Below, in pieces: positions 9,609 to 20,671 of a stretch of DNA of 64,000 bases. The notes under the pieces were generated by a model. That model worked only from the letters and a program-made list of their open reading frames with translations, made no database searches and was not told where the DNA came from. The DNA is taken from the NCBI RefSeq assembly GCF_000327385.1, contig NW_008710086.1:380358-444357 (forward strand), read 5' to 3'. The position numbers and the translations under genes are program-made. The DNA comes from Lottia gigantea (Eukaryota; Mollusca; Gastropoda; Lottiidae). Numbering within the stretch: the first letter of the stretch is position 1; each line of letters starts with the position of its first letter.

Positions 9609-11902
9609 CTAAATATCGGTTCTTCCAATCGATAGGAATTCAGAATCGCCGTGTGTTTCAGAAGCTGGTATCGGTATGGTCGACAAAACCGGAAGTAGAG
9701 CTTTCATCTCGTCACTAGACTCCACAGAGCTCGCAGTTTCTTTATGGGCTTTCCTGTCTTCGTTCAGAGAAAGTTTGCCAAATTCTGTTAACGTTGAAAT
9801 GACTGTTGTGACCATGGTAACAGGACCATCTGCTTCTAACACTACGTCCCTGGCTTGCGAGTCAGCAGAACGTTGCTTGTGGTATCTCGCTTTCCGACGA
9901 AGCTCACAGAGCCCGACATCTTTAGGTCGCGGTGTAACACTCTTACTACGGTGTTTCACTCGTTTTTTTTCGTGGGTCTCAACGATGCTGTGCCTCTTCT
10001 GAGTAGCAGCCGGCTTCGCGACTCCAAAGGTTTTGCTTTTCAGGATTGACGTAAGTTTTACTGCTCGGACAAATTTTGCATTTCCACACAAGAATGATAA
10101 ATCAGATCGTTCGTAACCTTTCGACTGAAACCATTCGGCAGCCGTGCGTCCAGTTTGTTTGTCTCGAAGACTCTTTTGGGCTCGTCCTTGCGCAACTAGA
10201 ATTTGAGCGCAGGTTAAGTTGGTATTGCGGGCGGCTTCCAGAAGAGCAGAGAATCCTTGATCATTGACGTGATCTACCTTCAGTCCGAGTCTCCGGAAAC
10301 TTTTTACCAAGATCTCAAGAGCTACGTCATTTCCTTCTCGAGCACAATATATCAGAGGAGTATTGCCTGAAAAGAAAGTTGTTATTAATTCTGAATTGTT
10401 TCCAAATGACCTTCTGATGACCTGAGACAGACAGCAATAAAAATGAATTCTTTCCAAACAGTCAGATTAATGTATTTTGATCGATTTTCTATTTTGGATG
10501 ACATTTTGGTTTAAAAATAACCAGAGTATGCATTAACAAATTAACAAGATGACTGGATTGTTCGTGCCTACGTATTCCGGTACGTAGCTTTAGACCTGGG
10601 GAATTGTTTTAACCCCACCCTTACTTACCCCACACACCCTCACCAACGATGTCAAGCTTTTACACACTGCGTCAAATACCTAGATACACCCCGAAACCCG
10701 ATATATTGTGATCTACTGTTCCTATGAGAAAGAGAACTAATGCCCGATACTTACCGGATTTGTCGGGAAAATCAGGGTCTATATTGTGAACTTGAATCAA
10801 CATCAAGACTATATCGTTACATTTTCTCTCACAAGCATGACTCAAGGCACTTCGCCCGTCACTATCTACCAGGTTCACGTTGGCGTTCTTCCCCAGAAGT
10901 AACTTCGTCAACTGGTCCCGAGTTGATTCTTCCTACAATTATAAATTAAAGAGATTGTAAAGAGGTTTGTAAACTTTTTACGTGTATCGGGGATACTGAT
11001 AGCATCAATTTACACCATTTCAATATTCATTTCGACGTCCGTGGTTCTTGCAAGTCCACTAAAACTAACTCGTTCCCCTCTACTGGCGTCATAAAACGCG
11101 TCTGTGTAAGTGAAATTGCAAGAACCACAGACGTCGGAATGAAAATTGAAATGGTGTAAGTTGATGTTATCAGTGTCCCTGATACACATAAAAATTTTAA
11201 AAAACCTCTTTACAATCCCTTTTAGGTTGATGAATTTGAAGAGATTTCAAACTGGTAAAACGTCATCACAAAGTACAGGATAGACTTATAGTTATATAGA
11301 CTCAGTGGCTTTTGTACGGGGGAGGGGCAGGGGGCATGCTCCTCTCACTAGACAATATAAGCTGTAACGATTTTGCCCCCTCCTCACTTTCAATGTTTTT
11401 TCTAGTTTACCTAGCGAAAGAATGGTCTATGGCCCCCCATGAAAATATTTTGGCCCCTGCTCGACCCCCTCGCCTAATGTTTCCTAGAAACGCCACTGTG
11501 TAGAATTCCGTTCACGTTTTTCTCCAAAAGTGTCTCTGATAAACAAAGGAGACTTATAGAAATAAAATTGGAAGCGAGAGTGGGTGGTTTTCACTCAGCA
11601 AAGTTCTTTATCGCTTTTGAAATATTGCACTATATCTGTCAATCAAGTCTTACCTTGAGTAAACAGCTAGCTATTAAAGGAGTCCGACCGTCTATATCTC
11701 GACAATTCTGTAGTTTATTTTCCGTTGCGTCCAAAATAAATTTCACTAGATGAATCTTTCCAAGTCTCAAGGCTTCAAATAAATGTTTAACATCTGTCTT
11801 ATCAAGTTTCTCAAAACTCTTGCTACAACTTTCTCTCCATTGTTCGTTGTTGAAACGTTTACGTTTGCTGCTTGCGTCTGGTTTTCGCAAACGGTTGTAC
11901 AT
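9609..11902 (-). CDS. Ankyrin-repeat protein, three exons, 394 aa
   Basis: Exons 11902-11654, 10932-10755 and 10366-9609 join in phase with GTAAGA and GTAAGT donors and pyrimidine-rich acceptors. The start ATG follows an in-frame TAA five codons upstream. Residues 1-35 are basic and polar. Ankyrin repeats follow: LFEALRLGKIHLVKFILDA (~40), DGRTPLIASC (~70), DGRSALSHACERKCNDIVLM (~108), SGNTPLIYCAREGNDVALEI (~141) and QGFSALLEAARNTNLTCAQI (~180), ending in GRTAAEWFQSKGYE. From about 230 to the end the chain is Lys/Arg/Ser-rich and probably disordered (KKRVKHRSKSVTPRPK). Ankyrin repeats bind partner proteins; no enzyme domain is seen. Repeat number and the TAAEWFQ end recall ANKRD33/34/63-type proteins, but I cannot assign a subfamily. 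Confidence 0.85.
10946..11224. mobile_element. Foldback MITE with ~110-bp arms in ankyrin intron 1
   Basis: The left end TTAAAGAGATTGTAAAGAGG and the right end CCTCTTTACAATCCCTTTTA are inverted, and the similarity runs inward over roughly 110 bases through GTGTATCGGGGATACTGATA, ATTTACACCATTTC and CGACGTCCGTGGTTCTTGCA. The centre is about 50 bp. Relatives are at 5450, 25860, 38716, 48565 and 56946. The left end lies only about 13 bp from the exon 2 acceptor (10933). Confidence 0.8.
11303..11498. mobile_element. hAT-like MITE in ankyrin intron 1
   Basis: Ends CAGTGGCTTTTGTACGGGGG and, reversed, CAGTGGCGTTTCTAGGAAAC. The 8-bp flanks TATAGACT and TGTAGAAT agree at six positions. Internal sequence is G+C-rich (GGGGGCATGCTCC, GGCCCCCCATGAAAA) without a real ORF. 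Confidence 0.55.
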
Positions 11903-12600
11903 ATTTACAAGCGTTTATATAAACGCACGGGTGACGGAAAAGTATTAGCTATAATGGTATGTTTCCAAAACTCTGATTGAGGTATTTGTTCACGTGTAAA
12001 GTATTTATAAAATATTGTTTAAGTCAAGCCATCTAATCATGTTTTCGTTTCAACCTTCACACAAGTTTTGGTGGAAATACACCAGTACACAAATACACAA
12101 CACGGGCAATATGTACACAATTTTCAAAATGTTTTAACCAAAAGTATGTTTGTTTGTAACGCGCAATAAGAATTTGTCACGCTATGCTGAAAATAACCGT
12201 TCCTTCTACTAGAAAAAACACAAACTATTTTTGTCCTCGGTTTCCTAAAACTGAAAAACTCCAAACTGCGTCAATCTCAGCTAGCTGTTTTCGACTCGAA
12301 TTCTCTCGAATGCCCTTCATGAATTCTCTTGCCATCGTTTTATGTACCATTAAGACTGTAAATAACACTACTAAAGTACAAAAGGCAGGCAGCTATTTTT
12401 TCTGTTGTTACCAACTGCCTGCTATCGACTGGGAATCTCTGGTTGTTGTTTTTCAGGATAAATAATAAGTCTAGCAATTGAATTGGTAGCTCGGTTGGCC
12501 TGATTTGCCATCTGTCTCTTCCATGATAAAGCCGCGAATAGACGGTGTGCGGTGTGGGATTGTTGGTACAGAAGAATTTTAGAAATAATGAACACACGAT
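11903..12600. other. Region upstream of the ankyrin gene
   Basis: Contains a palindromic TTTATATAAA (11914-11923) only about 12-20 bp from the ankyrin ATG, probably too close to be its TATA box. Two open frames of 85-93 codons (12184-12465 plus, 12597-12340 minus) overlap on opposite strands and match nothing I recognise. Confidence 0.3.
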
Positions 12601-12607
12601 TGGGCGT

Positions 12608-15477
12608 AAGAAACTGTGTTAGAAGCTAAGACCCTAGGATATCTTAGAAACAGTGTTAGAAGTTAAGACCCTAGGATATCCTAGAAACAGTGTTAAAAGA
12701 TAAGACCATAGAATATCCTAGAAACAGTGTTAGAAGTTATCTTAAGACCCTAGGATATCCTAGAAACAGTGTTAGAAGTTAAGACTCTAGGATATCCTAG
12801 AAACAATGTTAGAAGTTAAGACCCTAGGATATCCTAGAAACAGTGTTAGAAGTTAAGACCCTAGGATATCCTAGAAACAGTGTTAGAAGTTAAGACTCTA
12901 GGATATCCTAGAAACAGTGTTAGAAGATAAGACCCTAGGATATCCTAGAAACAGTGTTTGAAGATAAGACCATAGGATATCCTAGAAACAGTGTTAGAAG
13001 TTAAGACCCTAGGATATCCTAGAAACAGTGTTAGAAGTTAAGACCCTAGGATATCCTAGAAACAGTGTTAGAAGTTAAGACCCTAGGATATCCTAGAAAC
13101 ACTGTAAGAAGTTAAGACCCTAGGATATCCTAGAAGCAGTGTTAGAAGTTAAGAGACTAGGATATCCTAGAAACACTGTAAGAAGTTAAGACCCTAGGAT
13201 ATCCTAGAATCAATGTTAGAAGATAATAACCTAGGATATCCTAGAATCAATGTAAGAAGTTAAGACCCTAGGATATCCTAGAATCAATGTTAGAAGATAA
13301 GAACCTAGGATATCCTAGAATCAATGTAAGAAGTTAAGACCCTAGGATATCCTAGAAACAGTGTAAGAAGTTAAGAGACTAGGATATCCTAGAAACAATG
13401 TTAGAAGTTAAGAGACTAGGATATCCTAGAAACAATGTTAGAAGTTAAGACCCTAGGATATCCTAGAATCAATGTTAGAAGATAAGACCCTAGGATATCC
13501 TAGAAACACTGTAAGAAGTTAAGAGACTAGGATATCCTAGAAACACTGTAAGAAGTTAAGACCCTAGGATATCCTAGAAACAGTGTTTGAAGATAAGACC
13601 CTAGGATATCCTAGAAACAGTGTTTGAAGATAAGACCCTAGGATATCCTAGAAACACTGTAAGAAGTTAAGACCCTAGGATATCCTAGAAACAGTGTTAG
13701 AAGATAAGAGACTAGGATATCCTAGAATCAATGTTAGAAGTTAAGACCCTAGGATATCCTAGAATCAATGTTAGAAGATAAGACCCTAGGATATCCTAGA
13801 AACACTGTAAGAAGTTAAGAGACTAGGATATCCTAGAAACAATGTTAGAAGTTAAGATCCTAGGATATCCTAGAAACAGTGTAAGAAGTTAAGACCCTAG
13901 GATATCCTAGAAACAGTGTAAGAAGTTAAGAGACTAGGATATCCTAGAAACACTGTAAGAAGTTAAGACCCTAGGATATCCTAGAAACAGTGTTTGAAGA
14001 TAAGACCCTAGGATATCCTAGAAACAGTGTTTGAAGATAAGACCCTAGGATATCCTAGAAACACTGTAAGAAGTTAAGACCCTAGGATATCCTAGAAACA
14101 GTGTTAGAAGATAAGACCCTAGGATATCCTAAAAACAGTGTTTGAAGATAAGACCCTAGGATATCCTAGAAACACTGTAAGAAGTTAAGACCCTAGGATA
14201 TCCTAGAAGCAGTGTTAGAAGTTAAGAGACTAGGATATCCTAGAAACAGTGTTTGAAGTTAAGACCCTAGGATATCCTAGAATCAATGTTAGAAGATAAT
14301 AACCTAGGATATCCTAGAATCAATGTAAGAAGTTAAGACCCTAGGATATCCTAGAATCAATGTTAGAAGATAAGAACCTAGGATATCCTAGAATCAATGT
14401 AAGAAGTTAAGACCCTAGGATATCCTAGAATCAATGTTAGAAATTAAGAGACTTGGATATCCTAGAAACAGTGTTAGAAGTTAAGAACCTAGGATATCCT
14501 AGAAACAGTGTTAGAAGTTAAGACTCTAGGATATCCTAGAAACAGTTAAGAGACTAGGATATCCTAGAAACAGTGTTAGAAGATAATAACCTAGGATATC
14601 CTAGAATCAATGTAAGAAGTTAAGACTCTAGGATATCCTAGACACACTGTAAGAAGTTAAGAGACTAGGATATCCTAGAATCAATGTTAGAAGTTAAGAC
14701 CCTAGGATATCCTAGAATCAATGTTAGAAGTTAAGAACCTAGGATATCCTAGAAACAGTGTTAGAAGTTAAGACTCTAGGATATCCTAGAAACACTGTAA
14801 GAAGTTAAGAGACTAGGATATCCTAGAAACAGTGTTAGAAGTTACGAACCTAGGATATCCTAGAATCAATGTTAGAAGATAAGACCATAGGATATCCTAG
14901 AAACACTGTTAGAAGTTAAGACCCTAGGATATCCTAGAAACAGTGTAAGAAGTTAAGAGACTAGGATATCCTAGAAACACTGTAAGAAGTTAAGAGACTA
15001 GGATATCCTAGAAGCAGTGTTAGAGGTTAAGACCCTAGGATATCCTAGAAACAGTGTTAGAAGATAAGACCCTAGGATATCCTAGAAACAGTGTTTGAAG
15101 ATAAGACCCTAGGATATCCTAGAAACATTGTTAGACGTGAAGACCCTAGGTGTCCTAGAAACAGTGTTAGAAGTTAAGACTCTAGGATATCCTAGAAACA
15201 GTGTTAGAAGTTAGGACTCTAGGATATCCTAGAAACAGTGTTAGAAGATAAGACCCTAGGATATCCTAGAAACAGTGTTTGAAGATAAGACCCTAGGATA
15301 TCCTAGAAACATTGTTAGACGTGAAGACCCTAGGTGTCCTAGAAACAGTGTTAGAAGTTAAGACTCTAGGATATCTTAGAAACAGTGTTAGAAGTTAAGA
15401 CTCTAGGATATCCTAGAAACAGTGTTAGAAGTTAAGCTAGCCAAGTGCTTAGATAGTTTCGATAGTTACGCGGCCAG
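12608..15477. repeat. 37-bp palindromic satellite (~76 copies) ending in an inverted-repeat terminus
   Basis: Each unit carries the perfect 14-bp palindrome CTAGGATATCCTAG followed by AAACAGTGTTAGAAGTTAAG, with recurring variants (AATCAATG, AACACTGTAAG, AGATAAG). Higher-order blocks recur, for example around 13125-13370 and 14190-14450. The right edge (15444-15477, AGTGCTTAGATAGTTTCGAT then GCGGCCAG) matches the terminal repeat of the small elements at 16593-16720 and 56420-56521, so the array appears to be an internal expansion of that element. No matching left end was found near 12600. Confidence 0.9.
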
Positions 15478-15579
15478 AATTTGAATGAGATTGGGGACTT
15501 TGTATTAAATGTCACTGTATAATTTGTAACTGTATAATTTGACTATAGAGACTCGGAATAAATGATAATTCATACCGTG

Positions 15580-15587
15580 TATAAATA
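15580..15587 (+). promoter_or_regulatory. TATA box TATAAATA before a candidate first exon
   Basis: Lies 48 bp before an ATG in strong Kozak context (ACACCATGG). A start near 15610 would leave a roughly 20-nt leader. The support is positional. Confidence 0.4.
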
Positions 15588-15627
15588 AACCAAGTACTAA
15601 CGATCCAAAACACGAAATCCAAACACC

Positions 15628-15676
15628 ATGGTAGCAGCTGCTGAACTTTTTATACGAGGAAGTATATCTATTATAA
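15628..15676 (+). CDS. Candidate first coding exon of an unrecognised gene
   Basis: ATG in ACACCATGG context opens MVAAAELFIRGSISII, then GTAAGT at 15677. A TATA box sits at the right distance upstream. The family is not recognised. One possible continuation is an acceptor at about 17872 (TATTATTTCAG) that would add RNPLLRFEK and stop before AATAAAA, making a 25-residue peptide; other exons could exist further on. The reading is speculative beyond the exon itself. Confidence 0.3.
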
Positions 15677-16021
15677 GTAAGTATTTCATAATGAAAGTGG
15701 TATCAGGTGTCTAAGTGAGTAAGTATTTCATAATGAAAGTGGTATCAGGTAGCTAAGTGAGTAAGTATTTCATAATGAAAGAGGTATCAGGTGTCTAAGT
15801 GAGTAAGTATTTCATAATGAAAGAAGTATCAGGTGTCTAAGTGAGTAAGTATTTCATAATGAAAGAAGTATCAGGTGTCTAAGTGAGTAAGTATTTCATA
15901 ATGAAAGAAGTATCAGGTATTTAAGTGAGTAAGTATTTCATAATGAAAGTGGTATCAGGTAGCTAAGTGAGTAAGTATTTCATAATGAAAGTGGTATCAG
16001 GTATTTAAGTGAGTAAGTATT
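15677..16021 (+). repeat. 42-bp tandem repeat, ~8 copies, each repeating a splice-donor consensus
   Basis: Unit GTAAGTATTTCATAATGAAA followed by G(T/A)(G/A)GTATCAGGTGTCTAAGTGA. It begins exactly at the donor of the candidate exon, so GTAAGTAT is reiterated about eight or nine times downstream. Confidence 0.9.
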
Positions 16022-16590
16022 TGAATCCAAAGAATTTATTCCACGTTAAGCTTCAAGCTCTCTTTATAGTGGTTCTGTGGATGTCGGCTGAGCTGATTTA
16101 TCATAATGCTGATAATGCGATTCAATCTTATTAAAATTAGTTTACAATTTAAATGTTTTTTTTTTCAAATATCTTTCGTCTCCATTGTAGTCTAACAAGT
16201 TTTCTTCCACAGTCTCGTTATAATGACGTGATATTTAACCAATCAAAGCGTGTAAAGTTGATAACAATAACAAATTGTGGGATAGCGAACCCAACGAGGG
16301 TTTTATGTTGGCTCTACTTTCGGTTTTGCTTTTCGAAAATTCTTCATTCTCTTTTTTGGTTGAAAAAAATGCAGCTATTAATTTACAAGAACCATCCACC
16401 ACTGGCCACAGGAAATTCTCTCACTATGTTGTGGCTCTAGAACTTAATAAAAAGGCTAGAAAACCAGAGGGAACCCTGTTAATCAGGACGCGTATACACC
16501 TACCCCCCTTCCCCCACTTCTGTAAGACCTCACGCCTTTCATCCATGTACTAGCCACGGGCCGCTTTCCATATAAAACATACAGGTCAGT
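16022..16590. other. Intergenic or intronic, with a diverged copy of the 100-535 repeat family
   Basis: 16240-16330 shares TTTAACCAATCAAAG and AATTGTGGGAT..GCGAACCC with the elements at 160-430. No exon is supported. Confidence 0.3.
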
Positions 16591-16592
16591 GA

Positions 16593-16720
16593 ACGTATTC
16601 TCGAAATGCTCCTAGTGCTGGAATCAATGTTAGAAGATAAGAACCTAGGATATCCTAGAATCAATGTTAGAAGATAAGAACCTAGGATATCCTAGCACTA
16701 AGATCGTTTCGAGAATACGT
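16593..16720. mobile_element. Inverted-repeat element carrying two 37-bp satellite units
   Basis: Terminal repeats of 27 bp (ACGTATTCTCGAAATGCTCC..TAGTGCT and its partner AGCACTAAGATCGTTTCGAG..AATACGT) match at 24 of 27 positions. Between them lie about two units of the satellite of 12608-15436 (AATGTTAGAAGATAAGAACC, CTAGGATATCCTAG). No ORF. This is the compact form of the same element. Confidence 0.8.
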
Positions 16721-16999
16721 GGCCAGGGGAAGCCTCTTATGAGTAACTTTAAGTGTTGGCCTTTGGCATGTCACATACACCGGAAGGTCAAGTCTTGGGA
16801 CTAATTCCATTACGAGTCTGAATATACAAATATCAACCGTCAGCACGCGAGTTGTTTTCTCTTAATGAATTACCTTAATTAGCCACCATATAATTAGTGA
16901 TCCTGGCCATGATTCTCCTGTGATTTCGTAGTTGCCATGAAATGTGTCTGTTATTTCACCATGTAATAATATTGTGCTCGTCGTTTCAAATAAAAGAGT

Positions 17000-17775
17000 C
17001 TAGTCTTTGTATGTGTATCAGAGACACTTATAGCTTCTATTTACACCATTCTGTTTTTCTAGTCTTTGTATGTGTATCAGAGACACTTATAGCTTCTATT
17101 TACACCATTCTGTTTTTCTAGTCTTTGTATGTGTATCAGAGACACTTATAGCTTCTATTTACACCATTCTGTTTTTCTAGTCTTTGTATGTGTATCAGAG
17201 ACACTTATAGCTTCTATTTACACCATTCTGTTTTTCTAGTCTTTGTATGTGTATTAGGGACACTTATAGCTTCTATTTACACCATTCTGATTTTCTAGTC
17301 TTTGTATGTGTATCAGGGACACTTATAGCTTCTATTTACACCATTCTGATTTTCTAGTCTTTGTTTCTGTATTAGAGACACTTATAGCTTCTATTTACAC
17401 CATTCTGATTTTCTAGTCTTTGTATGTGTATCAGTGACACTTATAGCTTCTATTTACACCATTCTGATTTTCTAGTCTTTGTATGTGTATCAGAGACACT
17501 TACAGCTTCTATTTACACCATTCTGATTTTCTAGTCTGTGTATGTGTATCAGAGACACTTACAGCTTCTATTTACACCATTCTGATTTTCTAGTCTTTGT
17601 ATATGTATCAGAGACACTTATAGTTTCTATTTAAACCATTCTGATTTTCTAGTCTTTGTATTTGTATCAGAGACACTTATAGTTTCTATTTAAACCATTC
17701 TGATTTTCTAGTCTTTGTTTCTGTATTGGAGACACTTATAGCTTCTATCTATTTACATCATTTTGATTTTCAGTT
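17000..17775. repeat. 60-bp satellite, 13 copies, derived from a MITE arm
   Basis: Unit TCTAGTCTTTGTATGTGTAT then CAGAGACACTTATAGCTTCT then ATTTACACCATTCTGATTTT. The core order (GTGTATC-R-G-GACACT-ATAGC-TTTACACCATT) is the order of the arm of the foldback MITE at 10946-11224. Confidence 0.9.
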
Positions 17776-18838
17776 TGTGAACGTGTATAATGTCCGGTGA
17801 CGGTGTGAAGTTACCTGTAAGAGACTACACTACCCAACACATGCAGTTTTGATATGGCTATTATTATTTCAGGAAATCCACTGCTCCGCTTTGAAAAATA
17901 AAACCAAAAAAAAAATCTTTCGATGTTAACATTTGAATATTCAAGATGAAACGTTCTGACACAATGGTCGTCAAAGTTGTCATGTTGAATAAATGAAAGA
18001 GGTAAACATTACGAGAAGAATTTATAGGTATTACAAACAAACCGGTTCACTGTATGTCAATCATAAATAATTTGCCTGTAGAAAAGCAACTCATGCCAAA
18101 TCATCGTGTTCGCCTAATGGACCTGTCGCTATTTCTGCTTCCTGTGGTCAGATTGAACGCCATTAACAATATTAGACTGTAAACGGGCATTTTCTCCTGA
18201 TTGGTAAACGTCATCGAATCACGAATACGGGTTTTGACATGGTCCTATTAACCGAAAAAGTAGGACGAATGTGGTTGTGGTTCGGACATGATGGGTAAAC
18301 GTATATATAAAGGAACATTTCTCTAGAATCAGATCGGGAGGTGTTTAGTCTTATGACTCTAGTGTTTGGAACAATGACTCTACCCTAGGGTGTTAAGTGT
18401 ATGTATCTACAGCCGGGTTTACACTGCCATACAAATTGGCCTGCTAGACTGGCTGGTACCGTTTACACTGCGCTGTTTTTACTGGGCTAGAATGGTGAGT
18501 CAGGTATGAAAATATTGACCCCGGGATTTGGCGCGACGTCATCTATTTAGCGACGAAATAGGAACCCTAATGGAATTACTATAGGGTCTGAGGTAAACGA
18601 CTGGCCCCCAAAAACCAGGGACAGTAACCAGTGGTGCTAGCCCACTATTGAAACCGGTCACTACCAACATCAGAATTGCCTTTACCATTTTATTGGTCTA
18701 TTATGGAAGAATGAATGATCATACAGAGTTGTGTGGGTATCAGAGAAAGCAGGGAAAACATGGACAAAAACGAGAACTATAGGTGGAAAACTATAGCTCA
18801 GTGATTTCATTTTGGAACTATTTCTTCATCTATTGCTA
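17776..18838. other. Non-array stretch with a possible promoter and no recognised gene
   Basis: A TATATAAAGG at 18304-18313 is followed by a moderately G+C-rich leader and only an 11-codon ORF. Around 18410-18480 the words CCGGGTTTACACTG and CGTTTACACTGCGCTG resemble element ends, but no partner was found. Confidence 0.25.
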
Positions 18839-18839
18839 T

Positions 18840-20335
18840 CTACCAGCTGGTAGAAAGGTTCCTTATTATGAACCTAAGTTGTTATCCTTGTAAAATTGTC
18901 AAGAGGTTTGGCCAAGGACCAGCTGGTAGAAAGGATCTTTAACTGTGAACCCAAGTTGTTATCCTTGTAAAATTGTCAAGAGGTTTGGTCAAGGACCAGC
19001 TGGTAGAAAGGATCCTTATTATGAACCTAAGTTGTTATCATTGTAAAATTGTCAAGAGGTTTGGCCAAGGACCAGCTGGTAGAAAGGATCTTTAACTGTG
19101 AATCCAAGTTGTTATCCTTGTAAAATTGTCAAGAGGTTTGGTCAAAGACCAGCTGGTAGAAAGGATCCTTATTATGAACCTAAGTTGTTATCCTTGTAAA
19201 ATTGTCAAGAGGTTTGGCCAAGGGCCAGCTGGTAGAAAGGATCTTTAACTGTGAACCCAAGTTGTTATCCTTGTAAAATTGTCAAGAGGTTTGGCCAAGG
19301 ACCAGCTGGTAGAAAGGATCTTTAACTGTGAACCCAAGTTGTTATCCTTGTAAAATTGTCAAGAGGTTTGGCCAAGGACAAGGGCCAGCTGGTAGAAAGG
19401 ATCTTTAACTGTGAACCCAAGTTGTTATCCTTGTAAAATTGTCAAGAGGTTTGGTCAAGGATCAGCTGGTAGCAAGGATCCTTGTGAACCTAAGTTGTTA
19501 TCCTTGTAAAATTGTCAAGAGGTTTGGCCAAGGACCAGCTGGTAAAAAGGATCTTTAACTGTGAACCCAAGTTGTTATCCTTGTAAAATTGTCAAGAGGT
19601 TTGGCCAAGGACCAGCTGGTAGAAAGGATCTTTAACTGTGAACCCAAGTTGTTATCCTTGTAAAATTGTCAAGAGGTTTGGTCAAGGATCAGCTGGTAGA
19701 AAGGATCCTTGTGAACCTAAGTTGTTATCCTTGTAAAATTGTCAAGAGGTTTGGCCAAGGTCCAGCTGGTAGAAAGGATCCTTGTGAACCTAAGTTGTTA
19801 TCCTTGTAAAATTGTCAAGAGGTTTGGCCAAGGACCAGCTGGTAGAAAGGATATTTAACTGTGAACCCAAGTTGTTATCCTTGTAAAATTGTCAAGAGGT
19901 TTGGCCAAGGACCAGCTGGTAGAAAGGATCTTTAACTGTGAACCCAAGTTGTTATCCTTGTAACATTGTCAAGAGGTTTGGCCAAGGTCCAGCTGGTAGA
20001 AAGGATCCTTGTGAACCTAAGTTGTTATCCTTGTAAAATTGTCAAGAGGTTTGGCCAAGGACCAGCTGGTAGAAAGGATATTTAACTGTGAACCCAAGTT
20101 GTTATCCTTGTAAAATTGTCAAGAGGTTTGGCCAAGGACCAGCTGGTAGAAAGGATCTTTAACTGTGAACCCAAGTTGTTATCCTTGTAACATTGTCAAG
20201 AGGTTTGGCCAAGATCCAGCTGGTAGAAAGGATCCTTGTGAACCTAAGTTGTTATCCTTGTAAAATTGTCAAGAGGTTTGACCAAGGACCAGCTGGAAGA
20301 AAGGCTCCTTATTGTGAACCTAAGTTGTTATCTTT
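18840..20335. repeat. 77-bp satellite, ~20 copies
   Basis: Unit ACCAGCTGGTAGAAAGGATC, TTTAACTGTGAACCCAAGTT, GTTATCCTTGTAAAATTGTC, AAGAGGTTTGGCCAAGG. Two alternating variants (AACTGTGAACCC and TTGTGAACCTA). Related single or few-unit copies sit at 23935-24125, 42905-43015, 45350-45640, 57690-57760 and 59470-59680 in both orientations. Confidence 0.95.
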
Positions 20336-20339
20336 GCGT

Positions 20340-20668
20340 TGAGTAAAAAAATAACCAACACATTTTGATCAATATCGATGCTGGTTTTTCATGTTATTTA
20401 TAAGACAGCAGCGAGAATTACGCCCAACAGGCTTTTTCGCCAGAATGGCCAATGTTAATATATCAACGCCATTCTTGAATAAATTAATTAATAGATTAAT
20501 AAATGAAAATATCAATGAATCAAGAAAAAATCAAAAAATCAATAAAACAAGCAAAAATCAAGAAATCAAAAAATCAAAACAACACTAAAATCAAATCAAC
20601 AAATTCAACAAAATATTTTAATAAAAGTACAAACTTGTAAAATACTCTCTGAATTGTGGCAAGAACTC
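20340..20668. other. A-rich linker between two satellites
   Basis: 20480-20610 is rich in AATCAAAAAATCAATAAAA-type simple sequence. No gene seen. Confidence 0.4.
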
Positions 20669-20671
20669 GNC

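Noticed and set aside
11914-11923. TTTATATAAA as the ankyrin TATA box
   Set aside because: It is too close to the start codon; a transcript starting ~30 bp downstream would miss the ATG.
12608-15436. CRISPR-like array of short palindromic repeats
   Set aside because: The regular palindrome is suggestive, but there are no unique spacers; the intervening bases are themselves repeats, and the window is plainly eukaryotic.
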